NCBI GenBank assembly: GCA_029339505.1
Contig: JAQISU010000123.1
Coordinates: 2,199,001-2,263,000, forward strand
DNA from: Unio delphinus
Taxonomy: Eukaryota; Mollusca; Bivalvia; Unionida; Unionidae
Reading direction: 5' to 3'
DNA length: 64,000 nt
This document shows positions 1 through 11,360 of this stretch, in pieces. Made by a program: the position numbers and the translations under genes. A model generated the notes under the pieces. The model was given only the letters and a program-made list of their open reading frames with translations, was not told the origin of the DNA and ran no database searches. Numbering within the stretch: position 1 is the first letter of the stretch; each line of letters opens with the position of its first letter.

Positions 1-559
1 CTTGATCTGTTCATTATAACCACTGTATAGTGTCTATTGATGCAAGGAATATATAACTGCAAATTGTATGATTAACTGAATGGAAAACGATTCCATTGAT
101 TAAATCCCTTCAAATAATGTTGTCTATAATTTGATTAAGTTGTGGTCATTTGAAACTTAGCATTTTTCATTCACAACTGATAAAAACAAAATAAAAAAAG
201 AATCTTTCCAAAGGGGTTGATGCTCTACTGGGCAACAAGAATTTCTATAAATCTAAGATAAGGCCATATCTTCCCTTAACTACAGGCGTTTAAACCATCT
301 ACTAGTATTTTTAAACATTAATAAGATTTTCAAATTAGATACTGTGGTGTACATATTGAATGTCAGTCAGCTTTGTATAATATTCACTCAAAGAAAAGTC
401 AAACATCATTTGGTAAAAAACAAAACACTGTCATAATGATCATTCATTCAAGGGGACAGCAAGATATTTAAGACTGGATGTACAATTGGTCCATTTATAG
501 TTAGGACCAACCTTTATTATCATGAGAAGTCTTTTGGCAAACAGCTCATGTTGATATAG

Positions 560-1090
560 TCTTCAATTTAGAAAGAGCAGATATATCTACCATGGTGACC
601 AAGATGGTGACTTTCCATTTAAGAAAATTAGCAAAAACAAGATTTTCAAGAATAACATGTCAGATCAACAACATATAAATGTATGATCAACAACACATTG
701 TAAGTCTGTTAGTGAAAATGATATGATCATTTATTCAAGAGTAGTAGTGAAAACAACATTGTCAAGTTGTGGCAGGTGGATCTGACATCAGAATGGTACC
801 ATTTTAATTTAGAACTAAATATGCATCATAAGAAGTCTATTTGTGACAACCCCATGGTCAATATGACTTTCTCTATAGGAATAACAAGAGTTTTAAGATA
901 ACATGAAATTAGGAGTCAACTAGATATCTTTTATTGAAAACTGCATGCTGATTTAGGAGGAATAGCCATAACATGATTTTTAAGATGGCCACTTTGGCAG
1001 CCATGCTGGATGTCTGAGCAGCATCATTAGGACCAAATAGATTTTGTGGGATGAATGTGAATAAGGTTTCATGGCAATCCTCCAAGTAGT
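560..1090 (+). repeat. Dispersed repeat family F, copy 1 (unclassified)
   Basis: It contains degenerate phrases such as ttttcaagatggcyrcyatg, accattttaatttagaacta and catcataagaagtct. The same phrases recur near 19836-19945, 36044-36200 and 37976-38165. Within this copy the module appears to repeat itself loosely. I could not assign it to a transposon class and saw no coding motif or terminal repeat. Confidence 0.45.
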
Positions 1091-1407
1091 TTAAAAGGAT
1101 TATTAATGTCTGCTAACGAACAGATGGATAATGGACAAAAAAATTAACTAGAAGTCTTCTAGTTTATGACTAGTTGAGCTACAAAATGTGGATAGCTTAG
1201 AATCAGTTTCATTCTAAATAATGAATACAATTTAAGGGAATGTACTGCTGTCTGCTGACTTATGCCTTGAAGCTGCCATAGTCCGCAAAAATATTTTTAA
1301 CAAATGAATGTACAAATGAATTATTCATCAATTAATCAAAATATCATTAGTTTGGAAATATGCATTTCAGATAAAGACATATATTACAAAAGAAAATACA
1401 AATTTAT

Positions 1408-1641
1408 CATGAGTAATTACTAAAAGTGAACAAAAGATCAGCAAGCCATGAGTAATTACTAAAACTGAACAAAAGATCAGCAAGCCATGAGTAATTACTA
1501 AAAGTGAACAAAAGATCAGCAAGCCATGAGTAATTACTAAAAGTGAACAAAAGATCAGCAAGCCATGAGTAATTACTAAAAGTGAACAAAAGATCAGCAA
1601 GCCATGAGTAATTACTAAAACTGAACAAAAGATCAGCAAGC
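1408..1641 (+). repeat. 39-bp minisatellite, 6 copies
   Basis: The unit begins catgagtaattactaaaa and continues with gtgaacaaaagatcagcaag. Copies differ mainly by aaaagtg versus aaaactg. Because 39 is a multiple of three and the unit lacks stops in two minus-strand frames, it yields false ORFs of 73-95 codons. It abuts a tRNA-like sequence at 1645. Confidence 0.92.
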
Positions 1642-1644
1642 CAT

Positions 1645-1716
1645 GGTGTAGCAATAGGCAGAGTGCTGGATTTACAACCCAGAGGTCAAAGATTGAGGTC
1701 GTACCCAGATTGATCT
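1645..1716 (+). repeat. tRNA-like sequence, probable SINE head
   Basis: It looks like a decayed tRNA: gtagcaataggcagagtgctgg resembles a Pol III A box and D arm; ctgga-tttacaa-cccag can form an anticodon arm with loop triplet TAC; a poor T-arm/B-box region follows. It is not an intact tRNA gene, since the acceptor stem does not close. Its 3' part merges without a break into the 34-bp minisatellite that follows. Confidence 0.5.
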
Positions 1717-2184
1717 GGATTAAAGATTCAGATCCTACCCAAATTGATCTGGATCAAAGATTGAGATCATACCTAAGACTGATATGGATAAAAAATTCAG
1801 AACCTACCCAAACTGATCTGGATTAAAGATTCAGATCCTACCCAAACTGATCTGGATCAAAGATTCAGATCCTACCCAAACTGATCTGGATCAAAGATTC
1901 AGATCCTATCCAAACTGATCAGGATCAAGGATTGAGATTCTACACTGATTTGGATCAAGGATTTTGATCCTACCTTGACTGATCTGGAATTCAGAACCTA
2001 CCCAAACTGATCTGGATCAAAAATTCAGATCCTACCTAGACTGATCTGGATCAAAGATTCAGATCCTATCTAGATTGATCTGGATCAAAGATTCAGATTC
2101 TACACTGACTGATTTGGATCAAGGATTTTGATCCTACCCTGACTGATGTGGATCAAGGATCAGATCCTACTCAGACTGATCTGG
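1706..2184 (+). repeat. 34-bp minisatellite with B-box-like core, about 14 copies
   Basis: The typical unit is gatctggatcaaagattc followed by agatcctacccaaact. The stretch gattcagatcct matches the Pol III B-box form ggttcgaatcct at 9 of 12 positions. The unit also resembles the T-arm portion of the tRNA-like head at 1645-1716, so the array may have grown out of it. Confidence 0.85.
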
Positions 2185-2216
2185 CATTGCTTTTAGATGA
2201 GTTACATCACTACTAA

Positions 2217-2748
2217 TTACATCCGGACCTGTTTGCAAATTTCTTCCATGACAAGGTACAAACCATTCGAGATAAGCTTGACAACACATACAGTTACAAT
2301 ACAGAATTTCAGCGACAACCGTTAGCAGCATTTGAACCTGTCTCTATGGATTTAGTATGGACAATTGTGATGAAGACTACACCAAAGTCATGTGAACTTG
2401 ATCCAATTCCAGCATCACTGCTGCTTGAGTGCTTAGAGCCAATATTGCCTTCACTAACTGATGTTATTAATACCTCTCTCTCATTGGAGAAATTCACATC
2501 ATTTTTCAAAACTGCCATTATAAAGCATATGCTAAAGAAACCAACACTCGACCATAACAATTTAAAGAACTACTGCCTTGTTTCTAATCACACCGTTCAT
2601 ATAAAAAATCTTAGAAAAAGTTGTTCTAACCAACTTGTATCTCATTTGAATTCAATCAGTTTTTTTTAGCAATGTACAGTCTGCATATTGCCCTTGCCAC
2701 AGTACTGAAACTACTCTTTTGAAAGTAGTTAATGACATTCTCTGTGTT
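2217..2748 (+). pseudogene. LINE (CR1/L2-like) ORF2 fragment, start of reverse transcriptase, broken
   Basis: Reading from 2217, the peptide contains LFANFFHDKVQTIRDKLD, then SCELDPIPASLLLECLE, then INTSLSLEKFTSFFKTAIIK, then LKKPTLDHNNLKNY. This follows the order of the region between endonuclease and reverse transcriptase in CR1/L2/Jockey-type non-LTR retrotransposons (a DPIP motif, an N-S-L segment, a KKP-LD-NYRPVSN block). A frameshift in the T run at 2660-2668 moves the continuation to another frame, where QSAYCPCHSTETTLLKVVND reads on to about 2748. The catalytic motifs are absent. The usual R and P of NYRPVSN are changed, so the copy is dead. Confidence 0.85.
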
Positions 2749-2761
2749 TGTTTTGTTTTTT

Positions 2762-2940
2762 ATACTGTGAAACCTGTCTTGAAAGACCACTGCTATACCA
2801 ACTGTCTTGAGAGACCATATTCTCAATGTATAAATTTATTGACTACATAGCATTGTGACCTGTTATGAAAGACCACCTGCCTTGAGAGTCCACACTTTTT
2901 TTTGTAGAAAGGGTGGTCTTTCAAGACAGGTTCTACTGTA
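2762..2940. mobile_element. Short MITE with about 28-bp terminal inverted repeats
   Basis: The left end tactgtgaaacctgtcttga and the right end, read in reverse complement as tacagtagaacctgtcttga, match at about 25 of 28 positions when continued through aagaccac. The motif gtctt-gagaccac also recurs internally in degenerate form. There is no coding capacity. The superfamily is not determined; a TA target duplication is possible. Confidence 0.75.
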
Positions 2941-2957
2941 GTAATATCAATTAAGAT

Positions 2958-3009
2958 GTTGTAAAGCGCTTAGAGCTTCTAAAGATTAGGCGCTTTACAA
3001 AGTTCTCTA

Positions 3010-3067
<58 letters not shown>
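2958..3067 (+). repeat. LINE-type 3' tail: 9-bp hairpin plus (ATT)n
   Basis: A perfect stem gtaaagcgc / gcgctttac encloses about 20 bases and is followed closely by an (ATT)n run at 3009-3067. A stem-loop just before a short simple-repeat tail is the usual 3' end of CR1/L2-like LINEs and their partner SINEs. It has the same orientation as the broken reverse-transcriptase fragment at 2217-2748, so both may be remains of one internally deleted copy with the MITE between them. Confidence 0.65.
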
Positions 3068-3638
3068 GTGTATTCAGAAACAAAAGAAAACATTATCACC
3101 AAGATCACAGGGAAAGAAATTGGAACTGTCAATTCAGTAAATATTGCCACACACAGCAGTTGGTGCTTGACTACATACAATGATCTCATCAGGTCACAGA
3201 CCTAATATTTTTAGAGTTCATTTTCAGCTTTACTGTCCCATAACTTGGCAACACATATCTAGGGGGCTAAAGGTAACTGGCCTTCTTTTATATAGCCAAC
3301 AAGGCACACATATTAAAACAAATTAGCCATTGCCCAGGGAAAAGTACCTTTTGATGTTATAATGCCCTGCAAAATCATGTGGAAAATTTACACTAGGTCA
3401 TGATTTATTGACTGCATTTTCACATTTCCAAAGAGGGTCAATTTGGTGATGTCTGACCAACTTCATCAATCTGACTTCATGTTATCTTTTCATTGAAATT
3501 ATTTTAATTCTGTCTTTTTATCCATTTTCCCTGTTCACAGGATGATTTCTGGTAAACAGGTGAAAATCTGACCTGTGACTGTGAAATGACTGTGAATGAC
3601 AGCCAAGTAGCATCACACTTGGGTCTATTCAGTAATCT

Positions 3639-3640
<2 letters not shown>

Positions 3641-3696
<56 letters not shown>
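3641..3696. repeat. (AT)n microsatellite
   Basis: Uninterrupted AT dinucleotides over about 56 bases. It produces a false Tyr-Ile ORF on the minus strand. Confidence 0.97.
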
Positions 3697-3699
<3 letters not shown>

Positions 3700-3825
3700 C
3701 TATCCAAGCAAGACTAAACAATATTAAAAAAAACAGTTAAAATAACAAATCAATCATGAACTTGGGTTTTGGCTTTGCTTATAATTCTATTTTCTATATC
3801 CACTTAATAAAGTCTACAAAAATGT

Positions 3826-3826
<1 letters not shown>

Positions 3827-3887
<61 letters not shown>

Positions 3888-3908
3888 AATAATAATAATA
3901 ACAATAAC
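3827..3908. repeat. (AAT)n microsatellite
   Basis: A nearly pure trinucleotide run with a few aac variants at its 3' end. It gives a spurious poly-Asn ORF on the plus strand and poly-Leu on the minus strand. Confidence 0.97.
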
Positions 3909-4464
3909 TTGCAAGTAGGAACTAGCTGCAAAGTGAACACAGATATACTGTCCCATAATGTCCTGCCATTTCTGGGTCTATGCAGTTTGTTAGAGCTGAT
4001 CAAAAGAATAAACAACACAAACCCTGATTTGTCAGCTTATTATGCTACCATAGATTTGGGTCTGTGTTCATATTGGATCCAAAATATACAGGATAATCAA
4101 GTTATGAAAACAGTTTATCTCCACTGTTTAAATTGGTGAATTCCCAAGTCTATTATGACTAACCATTTCAACTATGTGTGTAAAATGTCTGCAATCTGCT
4201 TAAAATCATCACTCTGATCAAGGATCATGTTCTGTCCTCCACTGGAATTTGTTTAGTTCACTTTTTAGATAATGTGTGATATTTTATGAGGGTAAGTTAA
4301 CATTAGATATAATCGGTTCTAAATGTTTCTCACTTTCATAAATATTAAAATCTGTGAATCAAAAGGTAAAATAAACACAACCAGTTCATCACATCTATGT
4401 TTATGTCAGAAATCTTGACTTTAATCTGAGTGAAAAACTTGCTAAATCCTGAAAATCAACTCAC

Positions 4465-4527
4465 CTGTATAATCTGGTCCCCTTCTCTTATCCGGCCATC
4501 TTTAGCTGCAATGCTATAGGGTTCAAT
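4465..4527 (-). CDS. PDZRN3-like: Exon C of a PDZRN3/4-like gene (middle of the second PDZ domain)
   Basis: This is a 63-base exon of exactly 21 codons on the minus strand. The acceptor ctactttcag|ATT follows a good pyrimidine tract, and the donor is CAG|gtgagt. It encodes IEPY followed by SIAAKDGRIREGDQIIQ. This is strand C, helix A and strand D of a PDZ domain; the next exon, outside the window, would be expected to begin with an ING-like motif. SIAAKDGRIREGD is nearly invariant in PDZRN3/PDZRN4 PDZ2 as I remember it, which makes this the strongest family marker in the window. Phase 0 at both ends lets it join directly to exon B, completing IGE-IEPYSIAAKDG. A 28-bp minisatellite begins about 160 bp upstream of its acceptor. 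Confidence 0.9.
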
Positions 4528-4686
4528 CTGAAAGTAGACAAAAAGATGAAGTTCATTCTAAGACTTTGTTTGAATTTGAGAACCCTAGGAAACAAATCAG
4601 ACTAAAATTTATAGCTGCATTTTATAATAATCATTTTTTGGGTTGAACATGTGGTGCTCTGGTGGATTATTGCAGCATTACACCTA

Positions 4687-4900
4687 CATGTAAATCTCCC
4701 AGCTAATACTCATACATATAAATCTTCCAGCTAATACTCATACATGTAAATCTCCCAGCTAATATTCATATCGTAAATCTCCCAGCTAATATGCATATTT
4801 TTAAATCTCCCAGCTAATATTCATCAATGTGAATTTCGAAGCTAATATTTATACATTAAATCTCCCAGCTTATACTCATACATGTGAATCTCCCAGCTAG
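4687..4900 (+). repeat. 28-bp minisatellite just upstream of exon C, about 7-8 copies
   Basis: The unit is taaatctcccagctaata followed by ctcatacatg, with drift between copies. In transcript orientation it lies within the last 400 bases of the intron before exon C and repeats a purine-rich ctgggaga motif. Confidence 0.85.
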
Positions 4901-7057
4901 GAGGCGTTTCCTCCGTCTCCTGTTAGTGAAATCTCCTGGGTACTTATTATTTTAAAAAATTCTGGAACATTTTTCCATTTTTTCACCTCTTGCTAAAAAC
5001 TATATTTATGTCAATAAAAAATTTCCTGTTATCATGTGTCTGTGAATTGGTTTAAGTGGGGTGAGTTTTACATTGTCATTGGTAACGTGACAGACAACGA
5101 CCTAAAGGTTAGATTACATTGTGAGTGATCATGTGTAATCTTGAATGGCTTTAAGAGATTATGCATTACAGTTTGATAACTAAAGAATTCAAACAGCATA
5201 AAACAATTAACATCACTTGGATTCTTGTGGCAAATTTGGTATGTTTAAAGTCATCAAAATGGAACATACTATGTGTGATCAGAAGTAATTGAGAAAGGTA
5301 TAAAGACATTAATGGATTATGGTTTAATTTGTCATTACTAATGAGCTACAGTGGCAATATACAGGTTTGACTTCAGTATTTAAAGTTTGTTAAGATGTCT
5401 AAGCATGCATTATCTCCCATAACTAAAATACCCAAGTCTAAATGACAAAAATATCACATAAAACCCATGGATGGATATAAGAATTTCAGTGGTCAGAAAA
5501 AGAGTTCAAAGAAACGTGAATATGCATTCTGCCTTTCTTGTCAAGTCAGTTTTTAAAAAACTTCCCGAATTTGAACCAGGCAGGAGCAAACTTTAGCACT
5601 TCAAGTTGGCAGGCATCAACCTGAATCTCTCCACTGTCAAGAAACAAATTAAACTTTTGATGGACTTGGTAGAGTTTTACTGTTATTTCAATGCAGACAC
5701 TAAATGGAAAATTTCTGCTTGGAGGAAAATTTAGGTTGACTCCAGAAGCAACCTTGATCCAGTAAGGATACAACATTAGGTACTGAGACCAACTCTGATG
5801 AGGACTGTCAGTGATGACCAACAGTGACATTTTAATTTTTTTATGAATAAAATGCTAAATTTATCTACCGATTATATTTCTAGAGCACAGTCCTTGATTT
5901 GCTATCCCCTTCTTAACCCATGCCACTAAATTGGCAAATTCCAAGATGAAAAGCAATATGTACAGATCTAGCCCACACTGTAAAATAACTGTCCATATAT
6001 TGAATATAGACTTGGAATGGAAACTCCGACTAGGTACTTAAATGTCCCATCAAATAATGATAATAAAAGTACATAAACCAGTCCTGAATTTGCTTACAAT
6101 GGTAAGTAACAATGGGTTTTGGTTGCATATAGGTGGTCAAAGTTCAGGCTGGCAACTAATTAACTTGGACAAGAAAAATCAAACTTCAAAGCAGTATTAT
6201 GATCTACTAATCTATAGGATGCCAAATAATCACTCTTATCAGGCACCAATGGTATCCTGTTTCAGAAAACCATTATTTCATTTAGTGCCTGCCTAATTAA
6301 CACTATCTTTTGTATCAGTAAGTTGTATTGCATTAGGGTCAGTTGCTTTGGTACTGGAACCAAACTAGACTGACCTCTCCTGATTGCCAACTGACCTCCC
6401 TTCATATTCCTACTTTCCCATGATTAGAGACTTGCCCAGTCTTTGATCTCTGTGGCCAAGTAGACTTAACTGACAAGAAAATTGGCCAAACTTCCAAACA
6501 TATCACCTCCAATAAATAAAATTACAAAATATGTTCTTGTTTATCTGGTTAACTAAAAATAGTCTTTTTTTCATATATTTTCTATTCTATTGGAATTAAA
6601 TGGTCAAGTGTAGGGCTTCTCTCTGTCCAAATAATTCACAGGTGCTCTTTGGGAAGTTATCTCAATTGCGATTTAATCAACATTAATAATGTATGACATA
6701 AATATTTGAATTAAAACAATAGTAAAGGATGTTATATGTGTATTTTACTCCATTATCATTATAAAATACTATCAAACTAGCATGCTCCATTATATTGATA
6801 AAGGTCTCTTTCCCTAACATGAAAAGAGGCATCAAATCTCTTTGTTAACAGCCTATTGAAATCTGATAAACAAATAAGAAGGTAATTTGATAATTCTTTT
6901 TTTTTTTTTTTTTAAACAAAAGGATTATCCTCTTGGAGAATCTATTACTTCAGTTAGAAGCATGTATGTTTTATGTAATTAACTCTTTACATAAAGATAC
7001 AAGACAGGAAAAATTATGCCCAAAATGGTTATTAACCGCAGAGTATATTGCAATTTT

Positions 7058-7058
<1 letters not shown>
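4901..7058. other. Intronic sequence, nothing recognised
   Basis: Unique-looking AT-rich sequence. An open frame of 94 codons on the minus strand (5546-5830) has no domain signature and no flanking splice pattern that I trust. Confidence 0.5.

Positions 7059-7088
<30 letters not shown>
7059..7088. repeat. (CA)n microsatellite
   Basis: About 15 CA dinucleotides, 28 bases before the target duplication of SINE A copy 1. Confidence 0.95.
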
Positions 7089-7091
<3 letters not shown>

Positions 7092-7127
7092 ATGCATCAT
7101 ATAGATAAAATTTTCAAATTCAATTCC

Positions 7128-7370
7128 GGGGGCCCCCATGGCAGAGTGGTCAATAGTGCTCACCATTAGAGATTACTGCCATTTCACCTCTGCATCGGTT
7201 CCAGTCTCGGATTCAGCCAATGTGGGTATGTGAGAAAGCTTGCCAGTAGCTTCTCGTGGGTCTGTGGTTCTTTCTAGGCTTTTCCTATGTTCTTCCTCCA
7301 CCATTAAAAATGGTTGCCATGTATAGCCTATCATGTACTGAAAAATGGCATTAAAGCATACAACAATAAC
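7128..7370 (+). mobile_element. SINE family A, copy 1
   Basis: This is a tRNA-derived SINE. Its head gcccccatggcagagtggtc carries an A box, and ggttccagtctc is in the B-box position. The body has gccagtagcttctcgtgggt and ttcttcctccaccatta, and the tail is gcattaaagcatacaacaat. It is flanked by near-identical 12-bp target duplications, aaattcaattcc (7116-7127) and aaattccattcc (7371-7382). The A-to-B box spacing suggests a long variable arm, as in a Leu/Ser-type tRNA. Confidence 0.85.
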
Positions 7371-7382
7371 AAATTCCATTCC

Positions 7383-8526
7383 AGTAAGAATGTAGACATT
7401 ACTAGTATTTTCTTCTCTATCAGTCATCAAAACCTTTCCAAAATTTATATCACTATTACCAATCTATGGTAAGAAATCAAGCCAATGTGACACATCATCA
7501 CCCCAATTTTGCCCATGTCTATCAAGGCTACTGAATATTCTAGTAAAGTGGTTCACAATGCCAAACCAAAATCAGGGTCACCTGGAATGTTATTTTTTGA
7601 GGGAGACAAACATTATCAAAATGTGGAAACAGCTTCATGAGGCTCAGAACACTTTATTTTCATATTATGGCCAAAAAGGTAATCTTTCGGAATCAGTTTC
7701 TCCAATCTCTAATGTCTTCTTCCTCTTCTTGGTCATGTGGATTGCACATGGTCTAATGCTGATACAGGGCAGTCACACTGCAGATATTCCCATGATAGAC
7801 TTACTGACATGACATCAGTAAGAGATATCATCACAGCTACTGCTGCCAATGCTGTTTCGGGACTGCTCAGTTCCCATACAGCTTGAACAAAATATTGTTA
7901 CTGTTATTGTATCCATTACAATAGCTTTAAAAAAACAAAAAAACATATTCTGGTCTGGAAAACAAAAACAAATTCTGGTCTGGAAAAAAAAATCACCCCC
8001 TTCCCTACCACCTACCCCAAATTGAAATGTTCAATTCTTACTCCTTCCTTCTCTAACAATCTAAGATAGTTGCTTCCCTTTATGACCATGTGGGCCACAA
8101 AATAATTAGCTAACATCCCTGGCAGACAAACATGATGCCCTGGTAAATTGATGAAATGTCAAAATGTTTAATAGGGCTCCTTAATCAGCTGGTGCAAGTG
8201 CTTTCATCTTGTCTCCAACCCCATTAAGTGTCAATTATTGCCAGTGCCTGATAGTCAAGATGGGCCTGGTGATCATTAGTGTAAAAAACACACAGCCTCA
8301 ATTATTTACTACTGTTATTAGTAGAAATAACAGTCATTTATTTGAATGACACAATCTGTTAACTACTCCTGAAACTATAGGTGGATATTTAATGGACCTT
8401 AAAATCTTTTACAGTGTACACATAGCCCCCCACCCCTCCCCAAACCTGGCTTTGTGTAAACTGGTGTTACACACACAGTAAAGCATTCACTTGGCAAGAA
8501 ACAGCACTTTGTAGCCTCTGTTAACA
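7383..8526. other. Intronic sequence, nothing recognised
   Basis: Unique-looking sequence with short A-rich runs near 7925-7990. No repeat, exon or mobile-element signature was found. Confidence 0.45.
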
Positions 8527-9540
8527 GACTGACTGACAGACACATAGATGGAGACATACAGATGGAGAGACATACATATTGATGGACTAAGATGGACAGA
8601 CAGGCATACAGATAGACAGGCACATAGATGGACAGACATGGAGATGGACAGACATGCATTAGATAGATGGACCTAGAGATGGACAGACAGGTATATAGTC
8701 AGATATACAGGAATGTAGATAAATGAACAGGCATACAGATGGACAGACAGGCATGTTGATAAATGGACAGGCATATACATAGACAGGTATATAGATGGAC
8801 AAACAGGCATGTAAATGAATGGACAGACAGACATGTAGATGGATAGAGATATATATGGATAGACATGGAGATGGACAGATAGGCATGTAGATAGATGGAC
8901 CCAGAGATGGACAGAAAGTTATATAGATGGACAGACAAGCATGTTGATAAATGGACAGGCATATACATAGGCAGACAGGCATACAGATGGACAGACAAGC
9001 ATGTAGATGAATGAGCAGACATAGACTGACAGGCATATAGATGAATGGACAGGCAGGCATGTAGATGGACAGACAGGCATGAAGATGAATGGACAGACAG
9101 GCATATAGATGAATGGACAGGCAGGCATGTACGGTAGATTAATGGACAGACAGGCATATAGTTAATGGACAGACAGGCATATAGATAAATGGACAGACAG
9201 GCATGTAGATGAATAGACAAACAGGCACATAGATGAACAGACAGACTGGCACATAGATGAATGGACAGACAGGCATGCAGATGGACAGACAGGCATGTAG
9301 ATGAATGGACATACATGCATAGAGATGGACAGACATATACATAGACAGACAGGTATATAGATGGACAGACAGGCATGTAGATGAATGGACAGACAGGCAT
9401 ATAGATGAAAAGACAGGCATGTAGATGAATGGAAAGACAGGCATATAGATGGACAGACAGGCTCATAGATGGACAGATAGGAATGTTGATGACTGGACCG
9501 GCATATAGATGGTCAGAGATAGAGATGGACAGACAGGCAT
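8527..9540 (+). repeat. GACA/GATA-rich minisatellite array, about 1 kb
   Basis: It has an irregular unit of about 20-28 bp built from atggacagacaggcat and atagatgaa/gtagatgaa blocks. Stops are rare on the minus strand, so overlapping Cys/Pro/Tyr-rich ORFs of up to 255 codons arise in different frames. That pattern, together with the lack of a splice or start context, marks them as repeat artefacts. Confidence 0.92.
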
Positions 9541-11278
9541 AATGACATACAAGTGATCACAATGTTCAGCCTCTTTCAAGACTGGCCTGGAAATAAAATC
9601 TACAGCACCGTATGTCATGTGTCGTTTTTCATAAACGTTTTTCTCCCTAATATTTTAAACATTACAGTGTAAAAAAAATAATTACAATATTTCTTTCTAA
9701 TTTCACTAAAACAAAGGCAGTACATATTATCATAAAAATTCATTAATGTCAAACCTTTAGCTCAGTATTTCCGACTCTTTGTCCCAAAAGATTCATAATT
9801 TCTGTACTGAATCATTACTGTCTGCCATAATGGTCTGAAGATAAAGTCTAGTACTTTTTGGCAATATTTCTTTCACAGCACTATAATTTTTTTTGGCACA
9901 CAAGTGGACACAGCACATTCACCCAATTAGGGTTCTGTGTCCAGAAATAAATGACTTTTTTCAAGTGGTGGCAATCTGGCAACCTGGCAGGATGAATGCT
10001 ATCATTGACTGTTCTGATCAATTGATTACTAATACCCATTATCTGCCAAAAAAGCAACAAGAGGGTATGACAAGAAATATTGTGATGATAAGAGGGGGGG
10101 TGATCTAGTTCTAAGTAGTTATATCTTCATGATTTTATGATATGACACTTACAATACGAATTCAATTTCTTATTAAGCAAATACAGTACCTAATGTCACT
10201 ACCTTCACATAAAAAAGTTTGCAGTTCCAATACAAATCTATTTGTGTAACCTTGCCACTGAACAATACACATTGACAAGAATTTTTTTTGGTCTTATCCA
10301 AAGATCCTGCTGAAGAATTGTGTATATTTCTCTACTCTATCACAGCATAAGAAGCTGTGCACCTGTGTCTTTTTTCTGACAATCTGTGCACCTGATATTG
10401 TCTTATTTAGATAAACTTGTGCAGCTGATTTGTCTAACTTTCATTTTGTCAGACGACTGTTTCTTTTCCTAAAAATTATCACTGACATAGGAAGAAAGTC
10501 ATACAGATCTACCTGAAATTTTCCTACAAATTGTCATTGACACAAGAAGAAAGTCATAAAGATCTACCCGAAATATAACTACCTGAAATATAATAGATGT
10601 GTGTGTTCTGAAACCTGATGCAGTTAAAACTCTTTCTCTACATACCCAATCTTTTTGTACAAGAAGTGAGCATACTTTCAATCTATTATGAAAACAGACA
10701 GTATTTCATTATATTTATTTGTGCTGAAACAATATGTAGTAATTACTCCCATCCTCCCTTCCAACTGGTCCCACATACCAATTTCTGGACCTACTTATGA
10801 GTTATCTCTCCCTAATTGTCAGTGATTGGTTGATTTCCCCTGGATATATACCTCCCCTCTGGGTGGCTTGTCAAAGGTCATGGTCCAATTAGTTCAGGTA
10901 AATTAATGCTAATTTCCTCTGACCAGCTGAAGGCCTATCATTTAATACAAAATTACAGGGTTCTGTGACTTAATGAGCAGGGATCACAAATGAATACTGT
11001 GCTGTACTGCAGACTTTAGAATTAGAATCACCATCAGTTTCTTCTCAAAATATGAAGTAAAATGATTATGATCATTGGTGAGTATTCAGTTTCAAATGAT
11101 TTATACAAATTTATACTAAATTATACATTAAAAATGTTTCTTCATTTGTTCACCATCTTTATCATTAATCTATGAGTAAGACTACCAATTTACTTTTTCA
11201 TGAGCCACAATTAAACTTATTCCCTTGGTAACCAATGTCATGTTCTGTGAAACAAATTAATTTCTGAGAAATCAAACA
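9541..11278. other. Intronic sequence, nothing recognised
   Basis: A loosely duplicated segment, agaagaaagtcatayagatctacc, occurs at about 10490-10515 and 10544-10569. Otherwise I see no structure. Confidence 0.45.
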
Positions 11279-11360
11279 CACATACATGCATACATACATA
11301 CATACATACATACATACATACATACATACATACATACATACATACATACATACATACACA
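11279..11360. repeat. (CATA)n microsatellite
   Basis: About 20 CATA units with one catg variant near the start. The reverse strand reads as a false Met-Tyr-Val-Cys repeat. Confidence 0.96.

Larger units (their letters stand above)
1..4464 (-). other. Partial intron downstream of exon C
   Basis: This is the start of the intron that follows the exon C donor; its acceptor lies before position 1. It contains a dispersed repeat, two minisatellites, the LINE relic, a MITE and three microsatellites. I saw no exon continuing PDZ2 in it. Stretches 3190-3640 and 3910-4464 show nothing recognisable except a weak foldback-family match near 3955-4070. Confidence 0.75.

Noticed and set aside
1645..1716. 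Functional tRNA gene (also considered at 36978, 58075 and 62233)
   Set aside because: Acceptor stems do not close and T arms are damaged. Each is better explained as a SINE head or relic.
5546..5830. 94-codon minus-strand ORF as a possible extra exon
   Set aside because: No domain or conserved motif and no matching phase. Exons B and C already join in frame without it.
8659..9466. Long Cys/Pro/Tyr-rich minus-strand ORFs of 133 and 255 codons
   Set aside because: They come from the GACA/GATA array. Several frames of the same strand are open at once, periodicity follows the DNA unit, and there is no splice or start context.
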